This document shows, piece after piece, positions 34,485-46,830 of a DNA stretch of 64,000 nt. Position 1 is the first letter of the stretch. Every line of letters begins with the position of its first letter. The translations under genes were made by a program, and so were the position numbers. A model generated the notes under the pieces. The model saw nothing but the letters and a program-made list of their open reading frames with translations. It had not been told where the DNA came from and searched no databases. Origin of the DNA: Membranipora membranacea (taxonomy: Eukaryota; Bryozoa; Gymnolaemata; Cheilostomatida; Membraniporidae); assembly GCA_914767715.1 (NCBI GenBank), contig OU612072.1, positions 8,866,001 through 8,930,000 of the forward strand, read 5' to 3'.

Positions 34485-37400
34485 TTAGGCCCTCATTTCA
34501 CATATGTAATTGTTGAGAGCGCTGCATCGCTTATCGTTCCACACACCAAAGTGATACTCTACACAATCCTCATGACCTCCTACGTTGTTAGGCTCTCCTG
34601 ATTGCCAGTCAGTCACCGCTATGTTATCCTGACTCACACCTTCCCATCTCCATATGCCCGACTGTTTCCTACCTCCGATCCAGAAAAGCTGATCAAGAGC
34701 ACCTGCAAGGTGTTAATCAAGCCAAGTATTAGATGAATGGATACAGCTCTGATGTGAAGACATAGGAAAGCCTCATTAAAGACCAAAAAGATCAAATTTT
34801 CTTTAAATTTATTTTTTAGACTGAAATCAATCCAAAACAAAGTCTCAAGCAGGGGATTCGGATTTTGGATCATCTAGCCTTTCTTAAAATCTAAGAATCA
34901 TGATCTAAAATCGTCAGTCCTCTGATTCAAATAAATCAAAAGTATCGAATGTTTTCCTCTGTAAATATCATGAAGATAAGAGTCCAAATCAATGAGAACG
35001 TTGATTCGTCGCAGTACGGGGCTTTAGATGAATGGAAGCAGCTCTGATGTAAAGACAGAGGAAACACCAAAGATGCTTGGTCCAGCAATGAAGACAAACA
35101 TCTTTTTTTTAAATATTTACACATAAATCAATTGTATCGGATGAACTGTGCACTTCCTCAGTACAGCTCAAAACAATTGGGAACGTTAATCTGTTGTAAT
35201 ACGGGTTTTTTTTTAGAGGGACTTACCATTTTGGTTGTAGACTTTCCAGCTGCCAGTGGCACCCCATCCGGTAGAGACTGCCAAGCTCTTGATTTCTCTA
35301 GCCTCAGTGTCTTGATACTCCAGTATAACAGTATTACTATCAAAGATGGAGCCACTTCTACCCACCCTGATCTTACCACCAGCCCAAGAGATCCAAAACA
35401 GTCTAAAACAAGCATGTAACAGATGATAAATGAGCCACAATGTGAACAACAAACAATACCAATGAGTACAATTCTCAGTAATACACATTTGCTTAATTTC
35501 AACCCACTTTACTTTTTAACATAGCTTGATATGATGGGATCAATATGTGCCATTAAAATATTTAAAACCTTCAGGAGTTTAACTCGATAACCATTTGACT
35601 CTTAGTTAACATGTTTCAGTTGATACAATATGTCAATTATATCGGTTCAAGAAGCTATCACTAAATGAATAATTTCAGCAGATCAGTATACAAAAATGCT
35701 CAAGTTTCAGAGTATTTGTCCAACAAACATTTGTTCTTCATGGTCTCATATTCCCAAGTGACTTGATCGGCAAATAAAATTAATGTATCAGGCCCGTAAT
35801 TCTAGGGGAGGCAGGGAGGGACTGAGCAAAATACAGTGGCCTAAAAACACTAGTATTGTCCATGTCAAAATCAGCTCCTCTGGGATTTCCATTTGCTAAT
35901 TATATGCCTTAAATTGCTTAGGTAAGAGTTTACAGCAACCCTCCTGGTAATGCTTCGGACTTCTGCCTCCCTTACCAATTTTTTCTAAACTACGGCACTG
36001 TATATATATATATATATATCAATGTCAATCTGTTGCGATATATATTGACATTGATAGTTTCTGACCTTTCTGATGAACAGTCAACAACAGAGCTCTGATT
36101 GTTTGTAGCCACCTCGGCTCCATGAATGCTGTGCTTGATAACAGATCTTGTGTTTCCCCATCCGCCGAGAACTATCTCGTATACTGGAACTTCAAGGCTA
36201 GAGAACAGTTGATGAACAGTGATCAAATAAGAAGTGTTTTTCAATGTGTATCCTGCTATGGGCTATCAATTATTACCTGCAGATCATCCTCTAAAGAGTG
36301 ATGAGAGTAATGATTGAATTATTTCATACTTGTATGAAGATAATGAGACCTGGAAGTGATTGACCATACTGATACATATGCGGAAAGTATGGCTACTCTA
36401 AATTTATTGGTATGAGTTTTCATACATATTGGATCAATTATCTAAAATTTCTCATGAGGATCTGATGAAAATTCTCTTTGGTATCGATATTGGTATTGAT
36501 TGATTTTAATTTCTCCATCAGATCAAAGTTAGATAACATTGAAGTGTTGTCCTTATTTTTTACTCAAAAAAACTTTTACTATTATTAATACCAATACTAA
36601 TACTAATACTTATACCAATACTAATACTAATACTTATACTAATACTAATACTAATACTAATACTAATACTAATACTAATACTAATACTAATACTAATACT
36701 AATGCTAATGCTAATGCTAAAACTAATACTAATACTAATACTCATACTCATACTAATACTAATACTTATACTAATACTATTACTAATACCGGATCCCTTA
36801 CCTGATGATACCAGAAGCAGTAGGCTGAAGGGTTAGATGTGCATCATTGCAAGCTTTCACTGTAAACTTGACATGATTCTTGTTTGTCAGATCCAAGTTC
36901 TGAATAGTTTGATATGCGTGGGCGTCTGGAGTTTCCTTGATCTGAATCTTATCTAGAATAAAGTGATCTCGTTAGTGATCGGTTTGTAAATGCGATCTGA
37001 AACAGCACTTGTTTTATATTTATGTGTAATTATTTATACATATGTATATATATATATGGATATGTATGTGAATATGTATATGGATATGTATATTCATATG
37101 GATATGTATTTATGTATATGGATTTCAAACTTGATCTAGGGTCGAGGCTCATTTTCTATAACAAGGTAGATCAGGCTTCAGATACATTTTACTAAATACC
37201 TCCACTACACCATACGATACGAGAAATGTGTGTATGGTACTCATACTCACCTGTGCCAACACTTTTATTGCTAAAAAAATTACATCTCTGATATAATGAT
37301 GAGGTCTTTATATAATATTTTCAAAGGATGAAGATTTTCTCAACCTATTTTATCTTTCCAAAGCACGATTGGTTGTTAAAAAAACAACTATCTGATTAGC

Positions 37401-38984
37401 ATTCAACCCTGGCGCCGCTAAACATTATTCCAGCTGCAATCTGCTTTCACAGATAGGCAACATACTCAACAATGAAAATCCAAGGTATAAGCTTTGGTTC
37501 TGTACCACAGGGCAGTCAACAGCCCCCAAACCCCAATGGATGCAATATAGTTAATCAAATTGGGAAGCCATGTTTTGCTTATAATCTTATAGAAATTGCG
37601 TAATTTATTTTTATTGAAAGCAATAATGTTATCATTGTGGATGATTTTTTTATTGAGATGACTGTTTGTGTATTTAGATTAAATCAAACAAAAGATAACA
37701 GCTTTGCTTCTAAAAACCAAGACTTTTACACGTTTTCGAATAAAGTAGTTATTTTGAGGGTATTAACAGTTGGCCAATCATATTGAGTATGCTGGTTACC
37801 GAAAAAATGATAGTCTGATAGTGAGAAAGTCCCAATGTATCAATACCCAGAGCTTATGTACTATCTAGGCTAGGTGAATCAAGAAGTGTAATATGTGCAC
37901 AATTATTTATTGCTTGCGTCCAAAATATTGGTGGGGCTCACACTGTCATCGAGACTACACTATGAGCATGTGTATCTCTGACCGTTAGAATCAACTTAGT
38001 AGAGTACCTAACCTGTAACCGCCCCTAATGAGTAAATTTGAGCTTGGGTCGTTACACCTAATTCCTTGTGATGGTACGATGCTAAGTGAATAGCTCACTC
38101 CTTATCGATCAGAGATATACATGCAACAGTTTATCACGTGATCACTGTGGGGATCAGGCGCACTAAATCCTCATACTGAGAATGTGATACATCCCAAAAA
38201 ACTAGAATGCAACTTAGATGTGAGGCCACAAAAGACCTCCTGAATTGGGGTGCAACAAGCTGACAAAACTGAAACTGGCACAAATCAGCCATTGGCAGTG
38301 ACACTTTGATCTTGGCCAATAGGCCGAGTACTTACTTGAATCTAGGAGGAAGCCCTTCATATAATGTATCATCCTCCGGTTAGGAAGAGTAACAAGCTCA
38401 CTACCATGTGATCTACACGATGCCTTAGCGTTACTCCAGGTTTCCTTGTTCATGAAGAGTTTTACACATGTGTCCTCGGGTGTCAGTGACCAGCCATATG
38501 GACAACCACCACCGCCTACTGCTGCAGTCCAGCAAGCTGTAATGGTAAAATAGCGATATATGTATCCACTCACCTCTAAATATGACAAATTACTCACATA
38601 ACACAAAGTATGCCATCCAGCAAGCTGTAATGGTCCAAACACACTTGGCAGTTGTGACCTCAGAGGTTTGCACAATGTCACCATTGTTAACATATATGCT
38701 GACAGCAGCCTCAGCAGAACCTCAGACGATTGATGAAATTTCATCCTCTGTCAGTGTGTTCAGTAATGGTAAATTAACAAAATATTTATCCACCCACCTC
38801 TCAAAGTGACAAAAGTATATTACATATGCAGAAGGGCGCAAATGCAAAGTAAGTGAGTCATAAAAAGTTCAATGAACAGTGTGATAATAGAATTAGATTA
38901 AAACAAATCAACAAGAGTGATTATACAATACTTACACCCAACCAACAGGCTGATTAAAGTGAGCCAGAGTGCTGCTATCTGCAT
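34485..38984 (-). CDS. Secreted C-type lectin with inserted Methyltransf_FA domain (lectin B)
   Basis: Minus-strand exons are 38984-38936, 38536-38336, 36952-36802, 36197-36066, 35402-35227 and 34702-34485. They sum to 927 nt (308 aa plus TAA), with the same phases and the same lengths as lectin A for exons 1-5. Signal peptide, both lectin halves, six framework cysteines, WND and the Methyltransf_FA core (ILGGWGNTRSVIKH as VLGGWGNTRSVIKH, FWISWAGGKIRVGR, STGWGATGSWKVY) are all kept. The sugar-site tripeptide differs: GEPNN here against GQPNN in lectin A, and EPN is the classical mannose-type motif. The C-terminus ends YICEMRA, nine residues shorter than lectin A, where microsatellite sequence takes over. 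Intact frames in both copies suggest both are functional. Confidence 0.9.
36583..36790. repeat. (TACTAA)n microsatellite in lectin B intron 3
   Basis: ACTAATACTAAT repeats with ACTTAT, GCTAAT and ACTCAT variants begin 10-20 bp from the exon 3 donor. It corresponds to the shorter array at 2575-2685 in lectin A. Confidence 0.95.
38537..38935 (-). other. Lengthened intron 1 of lectin B with a duplicated splice acceptor
   Basis: Intron 1 is 399 bp here and 187 bp in lectin A. About 90-100 bp upstream of the true acceptor, the acceptor and first exon bases are repeated (CCATTACAGCTTGCTGGA near 38610-38640). A further block at about 38750-38815 repeats the sequence before the acceptor. The first duplicate could compete as a splice site, but it does not lead into an intact exon. 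Confidence 0.6.
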
Positions 38985-39064
38985 TCTTAGCGTGCTGTGT
39001 TAGAGATGAATGAAGAATGGAAGACAGTGACGAAGGGAATGAAAATAATCATCTTGTGCTCGGC

Positions 39065-39073
39065 TTTTTATAT
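39065..39073 (-). promoter_or_regulatory. TATA box of lectin B
   Basis: On the minus strand the sequence reads ATATAAAAA about 80 bp upstream of the start codon at 38984, aligning with the lectin A TATA box. Confidence 0.6.
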
Positions 39074-39080
39074 CGCCTCT

Positions 39081-42000
39081 CTCACAAGGAAGCTGAGTCA
39101 CTGACTGGTATTTGAATATTCAGTTACTTAACTAATAACAAGCATCATTGAATTTACTGTGGTCTCATTACGATGGCCACAACCACTTGTCAATTTTGTC
39201 AGCTGCCAACTGTTTATCATTTAGATGTAAACAAACGATTCGCAGAATTATTTTTACAACATAATTTTAACTGCATACAATTGCATAACTGCATAACAAT
39301 TTAGTTCCTCTTCAAGATTGCTAATTATGGCCCACTTACCAGGAATAGTTTTCAACTTATCGAAGAAACACAAAATATGATCGGCTATAAATCTGTACTC
39401 TTTTAGCAGTTTTTCTGTGTTTGATTTTGTTTAGCTGCTCACTTTACCTTGCTGTTGGCAAGATAATGATGATTTAGTCCAATTAATACTTCCAGGAGTC
39501 ATGTGGAAATACAATTTATAGCAATGAGCGCATGGAAGTCTTGTGCAAAAGAACAAAAGAAGATAGACGTGGCCAATCTATATTTTAGGATAGCTGGTAG
39601 TAAGGTTTTCGCAAGAAGAAGTTCTCCCGTCGCACATGCATTTTGTTTCCGTCTCTGTTGCTAAAGCTGTCTGCCCAAATTACAAAATGACAGAGAGTGA
39701 AACGCAAGAACCTGGATAAAAACCGCCTCTGTTTCCAGCAAGAGATGATAATCTGAAAAGGCGTTTGTTGAGAAAATTAATGAAATAAAGTGACTACTGA
39801 TGCGCTCAGTTTGCATGAAACTTGCTTGGTATATGTTAAAACAAGTTTGATCCAGTTTGACTGCATACTAGTTGCTCTTCTCCCACTAGTCAGAGGCCTG
39901 ACCAGTGGAAGGGGAGCAACTCCCAATGAAGGAAAATGGACCAAACCTGGTCTAGGTAGATGTATTCAATATGATAAATTAAGTTAGAGAAAATCAAAGT
40001 GTAACTCCACCAGCCTTAGCAGCCATGAAGCAAAGGTGAATAAAACTAGCCTTGTCACGATGCCACAATTTTATGTTTTAGTAATAAGTTCAAAAATAAA
40101 AAAGGTGGCCACGTGACAGGGCTGGAGTAAAACAGGATTTCTATAAATTTATAGGAAACCTGATACATAACAACTGATTTGTGCAAATAGTGCAAAATTA
40201 TTGCAAATACTCCATCTGGTTTGTTGGGAAGGAAAGCTGCCAACTTCATCAAATTGCAACTAGTATACAACTCTCTTTGGCTCTGTATGGCTCTCTTTCG
40301 CTAGTGCCACCTTTATTCGTAGGTGTATGTAAATCCGGCCTACTCTATACTTATGAGCATGCAACTTGTCGAACAAACATCTGGAATTGTCATATAATTT
40401 CAAATCCATTTTCTATGAAAGATGACAAGGAACTATAAATTATCCAACTCCATTTTTCCTGTTCAGCTTTCTACCAGGAAAAAACAAACCTAAATATTGA
40501 TGAAATTTGCTTGATAAGATGGTTAATTGTTGTTTCTCTTCTAAGAACAGTAAGGGACTTGGCAGGGTAAACTTAAATCTGCAACCAAAAGGATGTTTCA
40601 AAATTGGCTATCAGCCAACATACTAACAATACTGTATAAATCTGCTTGCGTGTAAAAAATGAACACGGATTTAGCTGGACATAACACATGAGGGCTTTTG
40701 TTGAGGAACTTGTAGAGTTTGGGCAGCTTTTCTCTCCTTGCTCAACTTGTTTTCATAGAAGCGCTCAGGAAGTTACGTTCTCAGAACATTGATGTATTGG
40801 CTGCCTCAATCGAAATACATATTACATATTTATTCTGGTGAAGTCCATAAGTCAGCATTGAAATCAACATTAAAAAGATAAAACAGTAATGGTTGGCCAG
40901 AGAAATTTTCAATATTTGGTAGGCAACAAACACTATCAAATAAATATCATGATATGATATTTTGTATGAAATAATCAAATAGTAGATGTAGTCAATTTTT
41001 ACTAAACATACTCAAATGTTCATGTGTGCATAAGTATTTCATGGGATCATCATGACAGACAACTATGCCCATGCATCAGATTAGATATGACAGACTTTGC
41101 CATCTAAGTCTGTTGTGGTCTTTGTCAAGAAGACGGCAGCAAAACAATTTACACTCTTGTATATATGTGAAAAAGCCATTGCATAAATGGCAGTCAAGTT
41201 AATTTTATTTGGTGATATTAGGAATACTTCCCCAACACAAACATAACATAGATAGAATGACAAGTGTGCCCTCTCTCCGGGAATGACCTGCTCCGATCCA
41301 CGCAACCTCTAACCCATTATTGCTTTTCACAAATGGGGACGATGGGATTAGAAGCTTCAAAGACAATTGGTTTAAAAAAAAACAGTACAATTTGTCACCA
41401 GCAGGCGCAGTGCTAGTGTACAGTCATAGAATAGAATACATTCTATGTAATAACCCTGACCTAAACCTATCATACGCCGTAACAGGCAGCTTTTGCCTAT
41501 TATTAAAGACAGCCACAGCTGACCCTAACATAATTGTCTTGGTAAAAGACTCTAGGCCGCTTTTCCGAGCTCTAACCGCCGCGTACATTCGAGCGGCCCG
41601 CAAGGCGCCGTGAAGCGCTGAGCGAGCACTCGTCGTCTGTCGTGCTTCAAACCAGCCAGCTGCTCCTCCAAGTGTAATGTGTTTCACAAACGCTAGCAAT
41701 TATTATTTGCGGTTATATTTCATCATTATTGTTGTAGGGCTAATTAGGAGCTGTCCAATTTTTGTTACCCAATATCTTCCATCCTTATTAATCTCGCGCA
41801 CAATATGCAGCCCTGTACTGCACGCACAAACCAATGGTGCATGTGATCCATATCGTAGCTGTAAGTGATTGCTAAATGGTACCATTGAGATCTCAACCCC
41901 AATTGTCTATTTACAGAAACATAATATTTACTGCTTGGGATATCGGTCGTTAGGTGTAGTATGTTCTGTCAGTAAACTCGAGCTGAAAGCTTTCTACTAG

Positions 42001-42600
42001 GCATTACTTCACTGTTCCAGGAAATGATTTACCCAGGAGTACTGACATGGAATGAATAGCGATAAACAAGCCTGACACGTCGCTGGAACCTGAGCCGGAA
42101 GAAGTGATAACACTTCAAGCATCAAGTATCTGAACAAGTTTTTTCAACTCTAGAAACAGTTTTTTACTGCCATATTTCTGTTCAAGACTCATGACTGAAA
42201 AATTAACCATGCCCAGCATTGCACATATGTTAAGTTGTGATATGATCTTCCCCCTCTCTGTGAGGCAGGTCTTTAGCTCATGTTAGATTGTTGTTGAGAG
42301 TTAATTATGCAGAGCATATCAGCGACAGGATATGTGGTTCCTGTTCAATACTTTTAATTAAAAGTTCTATTCACAAGGAAAAAGCGGACAGCTTTATTAT
42401 CGTAAGCAAATTTATCTTTAGTCTATATGTGTATATTATAGTGTTGTATCAGGGTATTGCATTATTTTTAAATTACCAACATGAATTGAACTAAATTACT
42501 TTTAATTCCTTGTTACCCTGGGAGCCTTGAGTGGCATGAGGAAGGTGCGTAGGAGGAACATTCTGCAATTCATTATTGAGCTTGTGTTTCGTTGTTATCA
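39081..42600. other. Spacer between arm A and the antistasin-like pseudogene
   Basis: I see no supported gene. A GC-richer patch at about 41550-41660 with several CpGs stands out against the AT-rich background. It is spanned by motif-free frames on both strands (41320-41613 + and 41424-41699 -). Confidence 0.45.
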
Positions 42601-42614
42601 CCTAGATTAGGTAT

Positions 42615-42620
42615 TATAAA
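42615..42620 (+). promoter_or_regulatory. TATA box of the antistasin-like pseudogene
   Basis: TATAAA in GGTATTATAAATCTC lies 61 bp upstream of the ATG at 42681, a spacing close to that of the lectin genes. Confidence 0.55.
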
Positions 42621-42680
42621 TCTCACTGTCAAAGTACCTACCAGTCATTCGTGACACAGCTCCAGTCTAGTCAAGAAGCC

Positions 42681-43656
42681 ATGGCAATGCTCTTCATCTT
42701 CATTGCACTCACTGGTGCTCTAGCGTCTACTTCGCTGGCTCAAAGTAAGTCCGAGAATATTAGCGCCGTCGATTTATGATTAATTCTTGATATTTCCTGA
42801 ATTGCTAAATTATATTTAGTAATTACAGGGCTGTGAATTTCAGCAGAAGACGATTGCTGTTTCATTTTTTTATGCTAGTTACGATGTACGTCAGTGTAAT
42901 ATGCCTTCGTATCCATCCAATGACATGGACTGTGTAGTCTCAGTTTCAAAAGCAATATCTTTGTTATTTAAGAGGTGAGAATTATGGACCTGTAGCCATT
43001 GGAGGACCGTTTAGTAAGTTTTTCATAAGCCACAGCATTGGTTTACACAGAAATTAAAAATATTTTTAATATTAGCTGATGTGGGACATTGGCTTTACTT
43101 AACTTAATCCTGACCCAACGCTTTGCTGTTGCTCCCATTATCCTGAAAAGCCCTGGTATGATTGTCAGAAGTGATGGAAGTAACACAAATTCAAAGCAAG
43201 CGAAACCAAACTTATCTTATAAATGATAACTTCTTATTAGTTAATACCAGAGCTTCGAAGAATTCAACAAACATTCTTTTTTATGGTTAAACATTGGGAT
43301 TGGGGATAATAATGATGATTTTTTCTATATTATCTGGAACAATTTTCAGGTTTCTCTCCAAGTTCTGTTGATTTGATCGTGTAAAGACTGTTTCAATATT
43401 TCCTTTTCAGCTCTGCCTATACGAAACTCGAATCGTGCTGGTGTTACATCACCCTGTCCCTGCTCCATCTGCCGAAGTCTAGAATGAGACAAGAACTGTG
43501 AGCTCTCCGGAGGTTGGGTAGTTGAAATCAACAACTGTAACACATGTCAGTGCAAGAATGAGCCAATCTGTCACTAAGTAAGATGTGTCTACAGACGGTG
43601 GTGTAAATTTGGTTACAAGAAGGATTCAAATGGATGCCAAACCTGCAAATGCAATA
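42681..43656 (+). pseudogene. Antistasin-like secreted cysteine-rich protein, degenerate
   Basis: Exon 1 (42681-42744) encodes a clear signal peptide (AMLFIFIALTGALAS). A short exon 42975-43013 (SENYGPVAIGGPF) and a long exon 43411-43656 follow in phase 1. The long exon encodes cysteine clusters CPCSIC, NCNTCQCK and CVYRRWCKFGYKKDSNGCQTCKC. The last matches the antistasin-domain pattern (GY, D, GC, C-C spacing), known from protease inhibitors. Two in-frame stops interrupt it: TGA after CRSLE and TAA after PICH. The TAA is followed by GTAAGA and might be a donor, but the TGA is within a domain. No downstream exon was found. A decayed gene is the best call. Confidence 0.65.
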
Positions 43657-45389
43657 GTAAGACATCTTCAAATATTTTAGAAAAACCTGCATCAACCTAG
43701 GATGTCATCATGTTGAGGCTTCACCACGACTTAACACCCTAAACAAACCACAGGTTCAACCTGTGGCGCATTAGCAAATTAAATTTGAAGATGATTTTGA
43801 CAGAATGTTACCTTATACATTGGTTTTAATTAAAAGAAACTATTCTAAAATTGTTGTACACTACTTATTGTGATGTGATGTCCTGACAAGCTTTGCCCAG
43901 CTTGTCAGGACAGGCTAGTACAGCCTCAGCTAAGAATAATATCCTCTTTACAGAGTATGGAGCTGCTGTCAAGCCTTCAACTATCTCAATTAAGAGTTGG
44001 TTTTCTGCTATGGCACAGGGAAGAAGTGTTCGATCTACTAAGGGTGAGGATGGTGATGATGAAGTTGATGCAGCAGCAAAATAGTGAGCTAGAGCTAGTG
44101 AGCTAGACTTTGCCCCATAGGTCTGTTACCAAGTTGGGATAACTAACTCAATCTTTTGTTTTATTACAGTAACACCAACAGGATTAACATTTCATTGCTT
44201 TTTTAAATATCCTAGTTCACCTATCAAAAACCTGCTAAACAATAGTTCCACTAGTCAAGATTTTTGCAATGTTATCATTATAGTGTATTGTAATGTATTT
44301 TTATTTTAATACAACCTGTGTTGATAACAAAATGTAAAGCGATCTCATATAGAAAGAAATTATTGAATCATTGGAAATTGCATTTGATTAATGTTTAAAG
44401 TTCTCTACTTGAGTCATACACATGTGCGACTTATATGCCTATTGAGGAGTTATCAGTTCTTGAGTCAAGGGGAAGCAACTAACAACCTATGATGTTTTCT
44501 CTCAGCGAGTTAGGGACACATGTCCGAAACTCCCTGTTAAAATTGCACGGCACCTTACTTTAATACAATTTTCTGTAGAAAACTTCCATCAGATATAGCT
44601 GGGAAATGCTATGATTAGCAATATTTTAAAAAAAAAACTGCAGTGTTTTATTAGACGGCCAATCAATTTTCCCGAAGAGGATCACTCAAGTAATTAATAT
44701 CAACTTGTCTATAAATTGTCTATGGAGTGCCCAAACTCCCTATTAGTACAGATATAAGGTTTGAAGAAGAACTTCAATGGATATGTCAGAGTTGAGTTTA
44801 GTCACTGGGCGCAGAGGAGAACTGGCGGTAACACTGCAAAAAATCACACCTTCTATCGGTGAAGTTTTACTATCTATAACATGATAATTGCCAATCACTT
44901 CAATTAATAACAATATTGAGTGTTGAATCTGTAACTGTAGCAATATTAATTCTTGACGAACCTTCATTTTATCAGTTTGGAAATCTCTTAATTCAACAAA
45001 TGATTTTCTTAGATTTCCAGACAGTCTTTGCAAATACGTAATATACAAACAATTGATGTTTTGGCTCAATTTTGACTTGTACAACAGTGGAGGATATCAG
45101 TATATAAGTATTAGTTCAGTTTTGTATTCTGTGTAAAGCTTCCTTTGCAACTCAAGCATTTCATGATAACTTGGATCAAAGGCAAGAGTGAAGACTGTTA
45201 ATCCTAAAACACAGCGACAAGTAGAGCAGATCTGGTTATACTGTAAATTTGTAACGCGTTTATTATGGGAAACAAATTATGTGTACCACAAATGGCATTA
45301 CTATAAATATGCAATATTTATAACAATTCAATCACCCAGACAAACGGGTAATCAGACACCTTTGAAGACTACCTAAAGACCGATGCATG
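43657..45389. other. Spacer before the right B arm
   Basis: It contains a 63-codon frame at 43893-44084 (+) with an acidic end (GEDGDDEVDAAAK) and a 113-codon frame at 45084-44743 (-). Neither has recognised motifs. The words TTGACAAGCTTTG near 43885 recur in the loop of the fold-back element at 55743-57440, hinting at a related repeat. Confidence 0.4.
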
Positions 45390-46209
45390 TTATAGTCTCT
45401 TTATGATGTCACTATGGACAGGATGTGTAATAAAAAAAACAAGTACCTCCTGTTCATAGTGAAATCATAATGCAGGGAATGAGAATTAACTTCCCTTACG
45501 GAAGGCACTTTTTCCACCATCAACAATTCATGTCTTCAACGCAGCAAAAAAACATTCAGCCACATGGTAGAAATGAAGATGAGGCCTGCCCATCCAGCGA
45601 AGAATTATCTTTAAGGGCCTTTAAGTTTCCGCCTGTGCAGTAGTTTGCTCAACACGTGTTGTCAAGTTTCCTCGCTTAAACCATTATAGGCCAAGCTAAT
45701 AAGATAAGATTTTGATAATAGTTTATTGAAACTCTCGCAGAAACCATGGGGTTTACTATTGAGTAGTTGTTAAATGAATAAAAGAAACAAATTCAAAAAT
45801 GTAGTGTGACACACAAACTACACAGCATATTTGACAAAAAAGCTGCTGGCATACTTTGCGGTGTAGCACTTAGGTACACCGCTCTAAAAGATCCTGGGCA
45901 TCATTTGTTTTTATTTAGCTGAGAGAATGGTCTACCCAAAGCAAAAACAGACCAACTTTCCTGCAGCCTTAATGTTGAACCAGCAATTATTTTCATGTGC
46001 ATATTCTAACCTATGACCTGTGAGTATTGTTGATGCATAGTAGTATTGCGGAACTGAAAAATCATGGGAAGATGGGAACCACCGTTGTAGTTCAAATATT
46101 TTGCAGTTCTCATCAAATTGCAGCCTTATGTTCTCTTCAGACAAAGTGGTAGTAAGTAGTAATTAGTAGCAGGCAAAGTCTTGCAAGTCTTGTCAGCCAG
46201 TAAACAAAG

Positions 46210-46521
46210 TTGATTTATATACCTTATTTGCCAATTCAGATGGTGTTAAAGCTTACTAAGGCCGCTCTACTGGACAGCAAACATGGCAAAGATAAAAAAA
46301 GATTTCCACTATATAATGTTTCCATGTTCACAGGTCTGCAGTATGCCCCTGAAAGGGAAAGCAAAAGCTACAAACAACGTATTGGAATCCCACATGGTGA
46401 TCTATTTGCAACATTAGAACCTTGTGCTAAGCTTGTTGTTATTCTAGGCCTGCATTGGTGGGATGGTATATGCACTCGACTGGGTTTGTGTTTGGCGATT
46501 TACAATGGTATTATGCTGTAG
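46210..46521 (+). other. Unidentified conserved frame in the right B arm
   Basis: An open frame of 103 codons reads LYNVSMFTGLQYAPER, then PHGDLFATLEPCAKLVVILG, then LHWWDGICTRLG. The left arm has a shorter, broken version at 31760-31563 (-). I do not recognise the family. It may be a fragment of a gene or of a transposon protein. Confidence 0.35.
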
Positions 46522-46639
46522 ATAATGTTCTAGAATACCTGATTGTGACACTTGTTAATTTTTATCAGCTCCTGTCTATTTGCTTCAACCCAGGAGTTAG
46601 AGACTTCTTTCCTTGTGGGTACTCTACAAACGATATCTA

Positions 46640-46830
46640 TACAGTTTGGTTTGTGTTTGAAAGCTTGATACTTGATTGGAGCAAATATTATACACCAGGG
46701 ATCAACACACATAGCCGAGTGAATAGAGGCTGTAGCTCCTAATGCTGCTTGTGTCATCACTCCGAGGAGTAGACATTGGTATGGAAGTACCATCATAGAG
46801 ACATAAACTGACGGTATCCAAATCAGTCCC
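46640..46830 (-). pseudogene. GPCR TM3-region fragment (third paralogue)
   Basis: The minus strand reads QCLLLGVMTQAALGATASIH, then AMCVDPWCIIFAPIKYQAFK, aligning with TM3 and the second intracellular loop of the GPCR at 52226-52836. The DRW motif is degraded to DPW. It is absent from the left arm at the matching place, where a reverse transcriptase fragment lies. Confidence 0.75.

Larger units (their letters stand above)
33975..39080 (-). repeat. Arm A (right copy, inverted) carrying lectin B
   Basis: Reverse-complement partner of 497-5450. It keeps the TATA box, six exons and the polyadenylation signal (AATAAA at 34017-34022, minus strand). Differences are an expanded CATATA array at the 3' end of the gene, a larger TACTAA array in intron 3 and an intron 1 about 210 bp longer. 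Confidence 0.9.

Noticed and set aside
36560-36805. Frames rich in asparagine-threonine or isoleucine-serine, and a TY-rich frame at 34264-34488
   Set aside because: They are products of TACTAA and ACATAT microsatellites in an intron and a 3' region.
41320-41699. Overlapping frames on both strands in a GC-richer patch
   Set aside because: No recognisable motif on either strand. The length is explained by the higher GC content.
43411-43656. Selenocysteine reading of the TGA in the antistasin-like exon
   Set aside because: A second stop (TAA) lies in the same frame, there is no visible SECIS-like element, and the residue is not at a cysteine position of the domain.
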